Assembly: GCA_023974075.1 (NCBI GenBank) | Contig: CM043792.1 | Span: 21,095,154 to 21,159,153 of the forward strand | Length of the DNA: 64,000 nucleotides | Source: Chaenocephalus aceratus | Lineage: Eukaryota > Chordata > Actinopteri > Perciformes > Channichthyidae | Direction of reading: 5' to 3' | Shown here: positions 53,586-64,000 of the stretch, piece after piece | Layout: every line of letters begins with the position of its first letter | Numbering within the stretch: the stretch's first letter is position 1 | Notes under the pieces: generated by a model | What the model was told of the DNA's origin: nothing | What the model saw: only the letters and a program-made list of their open reading frames with translations | Database searches by the model: none | Translations under genes and position numbers: made by a program

Positions 53586-54814
53586 TAGATACAATACACA
53601 TGTTGCTGGATCCGTATACCATCTCGCAGAGAAAATCAGATTTCTCCACAGTAACAGATCATCTCACAGCTCTTTCCTTGAGACAGAGATAAACTCCAAC
53701 TGCAAATTGAAACATGAAAAATACAACCACACTGCCGCCACATGATGCATAGCTGTGTCTCAGCAAAGACATCAAATGGTAATATCACATTATATGCCGC
53801 ACCCTTAGATCTGTTTTACCCTCACAACAAAATAGTATTTGCATGTATTTGTGCATCTTCTAGGCTTAGGAGGATTCCACCATACATTTCTAAATACATA
53901 ATTGTAGACATATTACATGAACTCTTCAGCACATCAAATGCCTCCTGTAAAGCTATCTCAGTTTATGTTTAAAAGAAACAATGGTGGGTGGGTCTCAGAA
54001 TGTTAATAATATCAGAATGTTATATGGTTATCACCCAAGGGACAACTCACTTAGGAATATTGCCTTGAATCAGTGGCATAATTGGTCTCCTCCAGTCTCA
54101 CTTTGATGTAAATAACATTAGCAATTTTCCAGTCATTTTGCATTGATCTTTCACTGCAGTATTCTGCCCCAAGAAGCAGAAGGAAATTGAATGTCTTAAA
54201 CTGGAGATGTGAAGGGTGCATTTCATTCAAGTTGTCTGAGAAACTGCACACCCTGAAAGATGCAACATTATTAGGATTGATTCTGTGCTTTGCTACAGGC
54301 AATTTCTGTCCCCTATACAGAAATGAGAACATGAAATGGTATACACATTGACTGACATTACATTTAATGGCCATTGCAGAATCAAAGAGTGACATTATGA
54401 CTTCTCATTTTGCTATATAATGCCACTCCAGGGCCAAGTCTTTATCAGACTGTTTGCTTTCAACATAATTCCTTTCATAAATCCAGCTTGCTTCGTGACA
54501 ATTTGACATTTGTTTAGTGAATGGTGTGTCCTATTTTATGTTTGGAACTATTGCTCCTTCCTGTGTTACTCCCCGTGACCTTCACCACACTGATTCCTCA
54601 ATTTATTATTCTACTCTACTCTCCAAATCCTTGTTTAGAATGAATAGCTTGCAATAGAAAGCACGGCTATTGTGTTTTTGTTTATCTGTCCTTCCTCTCG
54701 TTTAGTTGGCTCCATCTTAGCAGCTGATAGTGTGACAGCTGCACACTCCACAGCATATTAAGAACCTACTTTCATTACATATGGTCATTTTGAGATGTAG
54801 AATGAGTGCAATTG
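53584..54814. other. Gene-free stretch
   Basis: No gene seen. The 114-codon minus frame at 54051-54395 matches no family and has no splice or start context. Confidence 0.45.
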
Positions 54815-55547
54815 TAGTTACTAAATCAGCCTACTATCACCTAAAGAATATATCTAGGATTAAAAGACTAATGTCACAGCAGGATTTGGAAAAACTTGTC
54901 CATGCCTTTATCTTCAGTAGACTCGACTACTGCAATGGTGTCTTCACAGGTCTCACTAAAAAATCTATTAGAAAGCTGCAGCTGATTCAGAACGCCGCTG
55001 CTCGAGTCCTCACTAACACTAAGAAAGTGGATCACATCACTCCTGTTCTGAAGTCTTTACACTGGCTTCCTGTGTGTCAAAGACTAGATTTCAAAATACT
55101 GCTGCTGGTTTATAAAGCACTGAATGGTTTAGGACCAAAATACATTTCTGACCTCCTGCTAAATTATGAACCATCCAGATCTCTCAGGTCTTCAGGGACT
55201 GGTCAGCTTTCTGTCCCAGAGTCAGAACTAAACATGGAGAAGCAGCGTTCAGTTATTATGCTCCAAATATCTGGAACAAACTCCCAGAAACCTGCAGGTC
55301 CGCTGCAAACTCTGACTACTTTTAAATCCAGGCTGAAGACTTTTCTTTGTGTTGCTGCTTTTAATTGAAACTATTCATATCTTAAACTGCAACTGTAACT
55401 TTTATCCATGTATTTTTTCTTTTAATGTTTATTTTATTAGCTTTTCTTTTTTAATGCTTAATGTCTTTCATTTTTTGTAAAGCACTTTGAATTGCCTGTG
55501 TTGAAAAGTGCTATATAAATAAACTTGCCTTGCCTTGTCTTGCCTTA
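54815..55547 (+). mobile_element. L2 LINE 3' fragment
   Basis: Strongly 5'-truncated L2 copy. It starts within the C-terminal part of ORF2 (AYYHLKNISRIK) and has SRLDYCNGVF, LQLIQNAAARVL, HITPVLKSLHWLPV and FKSRLKTFL before a stop at about 55368. The 3' UTR ends AAGTGCTATATAAATAAACTTG and a CTTGC-type tail (55524-55546), the classical teleost L2/Maui end. It belongs to a different subfamily from the 46-50 kb LINE (different tail and 3' UTR). The reading frame is clean for about 180 codons except for a small distortion near 55235. Confidence 0.93.
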
Positions 55548-58500
55548 ACAGCAACCACATAAATAGCGAAACAATCAATGTGTACGACATTGCGCTGCAG
55601 AGTTATGAGTTTTTCTCTGACAATAAATCTAATCAACAAATCAACAATTATGACTGCTTTGTTCCCTTGCTTATGGAAAGCAATTCATAAATCACAAGAC
55701 AGTGTCGATCCTTTAAACAAAGGGAGGTAAACATGTGAATAGGAGGCAGAATGATAAAACAGCATATCCCTGGTAAGTTTTAGATCACTGGCTGATAAAG
55801 GTCACCTGTGTCATCTTCATATGCAGCTGTTGGAAGGTAATTAAAGCAGCCATTTACATGCAGAGCAAAAATAATTGTTCCCACATCTCAAACTCTGCCT
55901 TTTGGCTGATCGCATCATACTGCGAAATCCTTGAGCCCATACACCTCGCCATGGTATATCATGGCATTATAAAATACCCAGGGCAGACTAAAGATTAAGA
56001 GGGATGAATAGAGATATAGAAGCCAGAGGTTTGAGCATGCAAAATTCTTCCCTGTAGCCATCACTCTGCCCATTCTCCTGATTGTATAATACTGTTGCAA
56101 CATACCTATTCAACGCAACATCTAAACATAAGAATCCCTATATTAGCTTTAATAATATTTGAAAAGACCATGTGGAGCTGGTGCTCTTTTCAAGGTTTCT
56201 ATTTCAGCTTGGCATTGCTGCAACTACCAGGAGGCTGGTTTAAAAAATAATGATTTCCAAAACCAACACTCATATATTCACAGCAAGCATGGGCAGAATT
56301 GTGCAATGAAAATAACATGTTTGACCCATCTGTGTCGATCCCACAGAGATGAAACTATTGTCTTCTCGGTCTACATACATTAGCTCCATTTCCAAACAGT
56401 GAATTATGGGGAAAAATGCTTGTAACCAGATCAATTGGTTTGAATTATCACATTGTACAGATGGCATTGTAACATACTAGCGGGCTAAACTTAAGCCAAT
56501 TTAAATGCCCAAGTAGCTCAGCATTGACAGATTGATTTATGTGGTTTTGGCCTGTAGTGTAATGTAAATGGCTGTGGTGCTGGAGAGCTCCCATGAGGGT
56601 TGTGCATTGTTTAGGCTGTCTCGAAAGCACAAGACAAGGTGTATACAAACATTAGCATTAAGACCAAACGCTCTGCACCCTCTCCTTCTTATTGTCAACA
56701 CAATCACAGTGTAAATGAGAGATGACTATAAAATAAGGAGTGACTAATCTCTCAGAAACTGCATGGCAAGTTAGAGCATATGTCATTATGTTAAGTTGCA
56801 TCTACTGTGCAGTGTCAGTTAGAAACATTTGCTCTCAAAGTGACTGACATCGATCACTATTTCGATATGAACAAAAAGATAATGTAGCATGTGACACACT
56901 AACAATTGGTTAGACTGAGTAATGACAGGGATGATTCTCACAGATGTCTTGCAAGAGCTTTTCAGCTGACGTTCATTAAGAAATGATTCCCAATAGAGAG
57001 AAATTAAAACATTAGCAACATGATCCTGTCCTGTAAATGAGGTTTGAAAGACTGCTCCCTTCCTCTTGCCTAAAGTAATTGGCCGCAGGAGATTAGATGA
57101 CCCATTAACAGTTTATTGAAAGTATTTGTTAGATTTGTCATAAAATGACATATTGATTTTCATAAAGCAACAATAAAGTGGGCAGTAAAGCACATCCAAC
57201 CATAACTCAGTTATAAAGCATAAACGCTGAGGAGATTTGATGGAGTTCTTCAGGCTAAGGGTTTATATTCTTGATGGAAAAAAATATATTTTCAGTATGC
57301 AGCCCACGTCTTACACTGTTCAACACCTGACTGTTAAAGCCACACAAGGTTAACAAAGCAAGACATCATTTTCATTAGAGAAGCCACTTGAGCTAATCAT
57401 CGAGAGCTTTTGTGAAGTGATTATATCAAAAACATAATTAGTGTCCTTGTGACGTCAAGACATTTTGTTAAAAACAGGACAGCTGCAGTTACTTCAGTAG
57501 GCATGGACTTATGATGGAGGTCATTTGTGTCATTAGGAGTATGAAGCCAAACATGTTATCTTGGCACTCAATATGGCTGCTTCACAAATTTGATAGAGTG
57601 CCAAAACACAATCATGTCCTTTAAGTCTATTAAACATTAACCACTGAGCAGGCTTGTGGTTGTCTTTTTGACGACAGTCTTGGAATGAATAACACATGTT
57701 CAGGTTCACTTATATTTTCCCCCTCAGGCAATAAGAGAGGGAAGTTAGATATAACTTCCTGTTGATGCAACAGCCTACATCTGACATAATACAGTCAGGC
57801 TCCAAAACTCCAGGAAGAATGCCTGCAGGCTTTAACAGACTCAATAGCCTACAATTGAGCCCTTATCTATTCCCAAACTCACTGTCTTTATGTTTCATCT
57901 TGGGGTTTTCTACTGTCGAGGGATCATAGTCAAACACATCAGAAACCGCTTCATCATTTCATGTTCGTGGTTCTTATATTTTATACGCACATAGTACAAC
58001 ACTACCCATAAGGAAAACTCTATTAAAAGAGACTGTTGTGCCTCAGCTGATGCCATCCCCAAGTCATTATGCTAAGATCAAGTGATGATTGAGTAAAATC
58101 AAGTGTAGCAATTTATGTAAGACTATTATCACAAAAGGATAAAGACTCCATAGAAGAGACAGATCTGTAGAATGTGTGCTGTGTGATTGACGTTTGCTGG
58201 ATAGATTCTGATCTGGACCTGCTGTCCTGCTCTTACAGGTATATATTGGTTTAACTCTGTTGTTTCTGACTCAATACTGGCTGGCAGAATAAAATAATGA
58301 TACCTCATCTCATAAATCTTGGCATAAAGAAACACCCAGGGAAGTCTTCAGGTTGATATACTTCCATTATCTCAATGCGAGAGATTTGGTCTATTTTAGG
58401 TAGGTTAAGATGTGTCTTGTGAAGTAACAATATCTTGATCTTGAGAGAGCATCAGACAGAAGGAGATGATCTGCGTCAATGAAGGCTCTCCTGCGCTCGT

Positions 58501-60654
58501 CTTGTCATCCCCAAAAAAACAATCCTTGCAGCAACAACTTTCAGTAGCAAAGAACTGTAGACCAATGCCATCTAGCCTTCTCCTGGGGCTCTTTCCATCA
58601 AGCCAAGACGTGTCTGACTAGTGTTGGCAGGGATTGTCCCCAACCAGGAGTACCCTCTGATGTTTTATTTGCACACTGGATGTGGGGGAATCATGATGAA
58701 GGTAGGTAGAGTGCAAGCAACTAATGGAGTCAGATGTGGACTTAGTTTTGATGGTGAATGTGTGCCGCAAGGCCATGCACTGACTGTCCTCTGTGGTTCT
58801 GTGTCACCTCAACACAGTTCACTCAGAGTGGATGTGACTGCGTATACTGCCACGGCCAGAAAAACTCTCTTTGCTTTTTATCACCTGTCTAATCTTCCAG
58901 CCACCCCAGCATGCCTTCTAAGCAAAGGTGAGAAGGGCAGCTTCCCACTATGACGTGGCCTTTCAGGGCATTCATGTCCTGTTCACAATTTTTTACTTAG
59001 GGGAAATTACCGTCTTTTTAAGAAGTGCTATGTACGAATAGAACCAGTAAACGTGGGTTGTGTCAGCCATCTTCTTGGTCTGATGAAAAGGCTCTTTCAT
59101 TTCCTGAAGGTAGTGAGATTGCAGCATCTCTTCTGAATAAATGCATTACTGGACCAATTTCACTCTGGATGTGGAAGGAACTTTTACGCATAGAGAATAG
59201 CTTGTTAGGTAATAGTTTTTTACTTGCAAATCAGAAAACCAACTAATTATTCTTTGCATGATGGTACTCTTGTGCTTTTCAGTTGTTTACGTTTTTGTTT
59301 CATATACAGACCCACTGACATGCTTTCCAGCGCTTCTTGTGATTTCCGAACAGCATTTCTTTTTTGCCCTGCTGTTCAGCTATAGTCTGAACTGATGTTT
59401 TGTAAACCTATCATGACTATAATTTCTGCTAAAGTGTGGTGTCCCAGCAATCGCTGAGAATCAATGTATGCAGTCTTACTTTCTGAAGGAATGGGACCAT
59501 GTTATCAACCCTAAAGTGACAGTGGTGAATAGAAAGTTGGAAAGCTCCTGAACTGGGACTTGAATGTATATCTTGCATTGTAGTGCACCCATCAGTCCTT
59601 TCAGGTCGAGGGAAGTTCACCTCATTGCCTTTGGATATCAACCACACATGTTTATTCTCAGTAGGATCTATATTAATTACCCTTTCATATTATAGATCAA
59701 TATACACTATTTTATTCAATGTGAAACACAAACCTAAAATGAATGTTCTGTTCACCTATAATACCCAAACTGCTGTGATATTGCCTTATTCAATACAAAT
59801 TAGCTTTCCCAATCACATACCTTTTTTTAATCCTGGACCAGCTCATGTCTCATTTATTCGTCAGTCCTCTCCACCTCTCTGTTATTCCAATTTCCTGTTT
59901 CCCCCGTCTCCAATTTTCTTTCACATTCTCTATTTCAAATGTCAAGTAGCAGCTGCCAGTGCCTTGCCATTGCGGTTTGTGCTCATAAATCTGGCCTAAT
60001 TCTCCACCTCTCTTCCATGGTGTATAAATCTTGTCACTCTCAAGAGCACTGGTCCTTTTGATTAATGGGCTAGAGAAAGTGCTGGATGCTAAGCAAGCTT
60101 CAGTAGTGTGCATAGTTTGCACAAACAGGGAGAGTGAGATGTTAAAGTTAGCAGTAGCATGTCTTTTCTAAACTGATTAGATTTGTCTGCTTCTAATGTA
60201 GAAACAATACATTTACACTGCTCAAATGAAATGGAAAGGATTACAAACCGAGATGCTGGTATTGTTTTCAGCTTGTGTGTCATCATGATGCTCCTGGAGA
60301 CCCTTCTGTAGCAGGAACTAAAATAGAGGCCTTTTTTGAGAAATGTGCCCGTCTGTGTCTGTGTCCATCCGTCCGCCCACGGACACGTTTTGTCGCCATA
60401 ACAATGAAGGTAGATAAAATGAGTCTGTTCAGTACAAGGGAGCCAAAGGACCATTGCCTAACCCAGTTATCTCATAACTTTATGGCTCTCGTCTGATTTT
60501 ATGTGTATTTAAGATCAAGATGACAGCTTAGTTCAGCAATGGATGTAGTGCGGAAAGTAGGGGGGTAGTAAGGATCCATTGACCCCCCCACCTGAAAATC
60601 ATGCCCAATTTGGCATATTTTACAAGATGTTTTGTGTAATTTTTCACCTGCATT
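55548..60654. other. Long gene-free stretch
   Basis: No exon, RNA gene or transposon recognised in about 5 kb. Two frames with donor-like ends, at 58621-58701 (AAG then GTAGGT) and up to 58927 (AAAGGTGAG), were considered as exons and not accepted for lack of any recognisable protein or acceptor. Confidence 0.45.
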
Positions 60655-60965
60655 ACAAAAGCATAAAAGCCAGTTTTGAGTTGATCTCTTAAAAGAAGGT
60701 AATGTTCTGAACATTTTATTTCTCAGTGAAGGATAAGAGTTATATTCAAAGCCAAAGTTTGAAAAATAAAACCCTTTCATAGAAACCTTGCTCCACAGCA
60801 CTACGGGTGTTAAAAAAAATACAATTTCCTCAACATTTACAAATATATTTAAACTAGTCCCCCACTCACTTGTGTAATACACTACGGTATGTCCTTGAAT
60901 TCAAATGTGTCAACAAGTTCCCTCAAGTGCCTTAGGCCCAGGTTATGTTTGTGTGTTTCAGTGGG
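60655..60965. repeat. Unclassified dispersed repeat, copy 1
   Basis: The part at 60765-60960 recurs at 63843-64000; both have ATTTAAACTAGTC, a TACACTAC-GTATGTCC phrase and TTCAAATGTGTC. The part at 60660-60760 recurs at 61031-61125, both with CTCAGTGAAGGATAAGAGT. It has no coding sequence and no ends that could be recognised. Confidence 0.8.
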
Positions 60966-61030
60966 AGTATGTAAGCCAGTGTCTGCGAAAAAAGGAGGTA
61001 TCAGCAGCTAAGAGATCTGCCCGGACAGAA

Positions 61031-61125
61031 CCATAATAGCCAGTTTTAAGTAGTAAAAAAAGGCAAAGTTCTGAGGATTTAATTCCTCAGTGAAGGATAA
61101 GAGTAACATCCAAAGCCGTGTGCAA
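61031..61125. repeat. Unclassified dispersed repeat, partial copy
   Basis: A second copy of 60660-60760, with shared TAGCCAGTTTT/AAGCCAGTTTT and CTCAGTGAAGGATAAGAGT. It lies about 370 bases downstream in the same orientation. Confidence 0.8.
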
Positions 61126-62230
61126 AGGTTGAGGTTTGACTAAGCACGACACTGGCTTGTCTAATCGCCATAACAACATCAGTCAGGGATAGTTTGGTAG
61201 GAAGACTAGTTCGTTGCCACACAAGCGTTTTGTTTAATGAGAGGGAATGAGCCTTTATTGGCTGCTAATCACAAACAGTTGTTATGCATTGCTTGATTAA
61301 TACCATCTGCTTGAGTAGGCTCAGTTTATCTCCATGTCAACACACATTACCAAGTCAGCTTGACCACTTGCTGGGAAGCGAATCATAATCGATCTTCTCG
61401 CCTAACCGTGAGCAAGAAAGAGACAGACACCCTGCCAGCATGTCAAGTGCCAGAAACACTTCTTCAAACAGACATTTTGATGACATGCTCCTTCAGCACA
61501 CTCTGGGCATTTGTCCATCACTTTGAACAGTAAATGAAAGTGCCAGAGATGACATCAGTCATTATGAAAAGCCTGCCACAGCACCAGTATCAACACCATG
61601 ATACTTTGCAGGTGATGATGGAAATGCTGTAGTTGGTCTCTAGTTTGCAAACAGAGGTAGAAGTTGCTGTCTGAGCTGATACATCTCTGTCTGAAGCATT
61701 GGATGTCAGAACACTCCCTAGTCAAATGTTACTAAATTCTCTAATCAACAACCGCAAGATGAGATCTGAAAATGATGATGTTGCATCAGGGGTTTCTTCT
61801 CAGAAATACACTATAATAGTGTGTGAATTTACCTTGCAATGTGTTAAAAATCATAACATCAAGATTGATATGTGTTACCGTGTGAGGAGAGTAACATACT
61901 AAAGTGAATGGGACAACAAAGATAGATGTGACTCAGGTGATATAAATTGATGCCCTCTGGACACAGACACCTATCTGGACCCAGTGGGCCAGTCTTAATC
62001 AGGATAGCCAAACAGAATGGGCCATTTCATTTTTTCAGTGGTGCTAGAGTCGCCACTGGCCCAAAGGTCCTACACAGCTCCAGATGGCCTGGGTGTCCTT
62101 GACTGGTAGGAGCATAAAAGTTAAAGAAACAGCCCTCTGGAGAAGTTGCCCATTCAAATCTCTAGACAGGCTGAAGGTCCGCGTGGTGAATGAGAGTATG
62201 CCTCAACTAATTCCAAAAGTTAACATTTAG
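61126..62230. other. Gene-free stretch
   Basis: Nothing recognised as gene or repeat. Confidence 0.45.
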
Positions 62231-62868
62231 ACCCCATTTACTCGGGAGCGTAAACGCAAATGGACCGAATTCGTTATCAAAAAAGTCTTCCGTTCATACG
62301 CATTCAGCTCATTTAACGTATCCGTTCACACGAGACCACTGGAAAGGCTGTAGTACATATGCCGGGCCTGTAAGTGGCTCTGTACTTCCGCACGAGACCT
62401 CTCGTAAGCGCTGAAGACGCTGTAGTACATATGCCGGGCCTGTAAGTGGCGCTGTACTTCTGCCAACCGAGCATGGTTGCCATGGTTGCCCTTCTGTTTA
62501 TGCCCCGTGGTAGATTTAGCAACATGTAGTTCATGTAATTCTCCATGTCCACTTGTTGCTGATGGTTGTGGTAGAGGAGCTGTAGATTTTGCACTAACAT
62601 CTGTAGCATGGTCAGTAGAAGTAGCTACTGCCCATGCTACAGCAGTGAGCAGCAGAGGTGGGGCTATGGCTTCATCGTTATCAGGAAATGATCATATAGG
62701 GCGTACACACTGAGCTGTTTGGCCCCCCAGAGCGTTCCGTTTGTAGATCTATCCACCTTGGTACCCGTTATCGATTGCGGGGTCCGTTTCCACGGTTCTG
62801 TTACGGCTATACGCGAGAGAAAAGTAGCAGATACAACCCGTTTCGTTCTCATGTAAACACCGCTTTAG
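62231..62868. mobile_element. Possible non-autonomous DNA transposon relic
   Basis: The left side (AGACCCCATTTACTCGGGAGCG, about 62230) and the inverse of the right side (AGCGGTGTTTACATGAGAACG, about 62845-62866) share a loose inverted match centred on GTTTAC/ATTTAC. The body is CpG-richer than its surroundings, as expected for an inserted element. It includes a 72-base tandem duplication at 62347-62462. No transposase and no clear target duplication are seen, so both the class and the boundaries are tentative. Confidence 0.4.
62347..62462. repeat. 72-bp tandem duplication
   Basis: GCTGTAGTACATATGCCGGG and the following bases through CTGTACTTC start at 62347 and again at 62419, with only one or two differences over about 44 bases. 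Confidence 0.92.
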
Positions 62869-63842
62869 TAAGGCAGTACAGTTAAACTAACCCTGCTCTG
62901 ATAGCTGCAGTGGCTAAATAAAGCCCAGAGAGGTTCCTCTGTGTGAAGGTGAACAGTGTTTAACATTGTGTTGATGTTCAAACAATGGTGTCATGCGGTT
63001 AGTGGCCTTCTGAAGCTGTACTTAGGCAGAGTGGAGCTTTAAGCTAAATGTTAACATGCTGAGCGAATATAATGTTTTCTATGTTCCACTTATTAGTCCT
63101 AACCTTATAGAGGTAGATGTTATTATAACCATAACAAGGAAGATAACCTTAAAAAAGGGATTTAGTTACTATGGATATCTGAACAAAATTGAATGGCAGT
63201 CCATGCATCGCATTACTTCTTAGAATAACGACATTAAATTCACACAAGGTGTTTAACTGATACCTACCAAGGCCTCTCCCTGCTAACATCTTTCCCCCCT
63301 CTTTTTTCCCCCATCATCTCAGAATGTGACATGCTACCTGCCAATTAGATCTTGCTTTCTATCAAGTTGATAGGAGTGAGGTAGGGATTCAGGTGGTGAA
63401 GCAGAGCCCTTGGGCGATGGCTCGGGTAAAATATGAGTTTCTTGCCAATCCTGATGAAATGCTGGAGTCACCCGCTATGCTGCATGCCCTCCTTGCCGTC
63501 GTATATCACCCAGCTCTGCCATATCCTCTCCGACAGGTTCAGTAAATCTCTCGCTGTTTTTACTTTTTAAACTGTTACTCATTGCTTATCTTGAGTCATC
63601 ATCCCAAGGCAGGCTGTAGAAGAACATTGTGGACATCATGCCTGCTGCTGTTAAGCCAAGTGATGGAACTTTAATTACAACTATCCAATGCGATATTTCT
63701 TGTGATACCTCTTTGGATGATAGAGCATAGCAAAAGATTCATTCAGAATGCTTTCATACTTATTACAAATGTATGTTAATTGCTTGTGCTGGCAAGCAAT
63801 TACATGTAACTGACAGCAGGAAGTGCAAGCTTTAAGTAATAA
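62869..63842. other. Gene-free stretch with a small coding-like patch
   Basis: At about 63396-63549 a plus frame reads ARVKYEFLANPDEMLESPAM and on to YPLRQVQ and a stop. It has protein-like composition but no convincing splice sites and no recognised homologue. A pyrimidine tract ending CATCTCAG at 63320 looks like a splice acceptor, yet the sequence after it hits stops in all frames before this patch. Confidence 0.3.
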
Positions 63843-64000
63843 AACAAAACCCTCTCATAAAAAAAAATTCAGCAACATACCACTTTTATTTAAACTAGTC
63901 TCCCTCTCTGTGTACTACACTACAGTATGTCCATGCATTCAAATGTGTCGACAAGTGCACTCAAATCCCCAAGGCACAGTGTATGTTTGTGTGTCTGCGA
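63843..64000. repeat. Unclassified dispersed repeat, copy 2
   Basis: Same orientation as 60765-60960 and running off the window end. The shared text continues to TATGTTTGTGTGT and GTGTCTGCGA. Confidence 0.8.

Noticed and set aside
58621..58953. Plus-strand open frame with two donor-like sites
   Set aside because: No recognisable protein and no convincing acceptor or start.

Overview
The window reads as intergenic or intronic DNA from a ray-finned (teleost) fish. It is AT-rich, full of CA/GT microsatellites, and has no bacterial-style gene packing. Its mobile elements are typical of teleosts: an L2-clade LINE with a teleost-style 3' tail, a Tc1/mariner element with an 8-family-type TIR arrangement, a hAT-type MITE, a tRNA-derived SINE with the usual fish 3' end, and a Bel/Pao LTR retrotransposon. 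Species cannot be read from the sequence; a percomorph is a guess.

Positions 1-41.6 kb are mostly non-repetitive sequence without a recognisable gene. Interruptions are a 399-bp hAT MITE (7685-8083, 8-bp target duplication), a pure GT microsatellite (12122-12223), a LINE 3'-end relic near 24.5 kb, a ~3-kb unclassified repeat region with internal ~146-bp tandem units (25.26-28.25 kb), a complete but dead Tc1 element (29496-31116) and a 339-bp interrupted CA array (39095-39433). Several blocks look like conserved non-coding elements by composition (homeodomain-type TAATTA, octamer-like sites), which only alignment can test.

At 41619-41715 on the minus strand there is the one plausible host coding exon: a Kozak ATG, a 32-residue signal-peptide-like sequence and a phase-1 splice donor. 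If real, the gene runs leftwards and its first intron occupies much of the left of the window. That arrangement is familiar from immunoglobulin-superfamily adhesion genes, but gene identity is not established.

Positions 43837-50997 are the most informative part. A minus-strand Bel/Pao element is delimited exactly: 5-bp target duplication TAATG, two ~530-bp TG...CA LTRs, and a 17-nt primer-binding site matching tRNA-Tyr directly against the 5' LTR. Its interior is a nested record of later events. A SINE with a 6-bp target duplication lies inside the integrase, an antisense zinc-ribbon ORF relic and a 3.9-kb L2 LINE (with the tail of its ORF1 esterase) replace most of gag-pol, and an 11-unit, 24-bp minisatellite fills the leader/gag start.

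From 51.6 to 55.6 kb there are two more LINE remnants, one minus-strand with an RT of I/Nimb-like appearance and one plus-strand L2. The right end (60.6-64 kb) holds a dispersed unclassified repeat occurring at least twice and a possible DNA-transposon relic with a 72-bp internal duplication. No intact mobile-element protein, tRNA gene, rRNA gene or CRISPR array was found.
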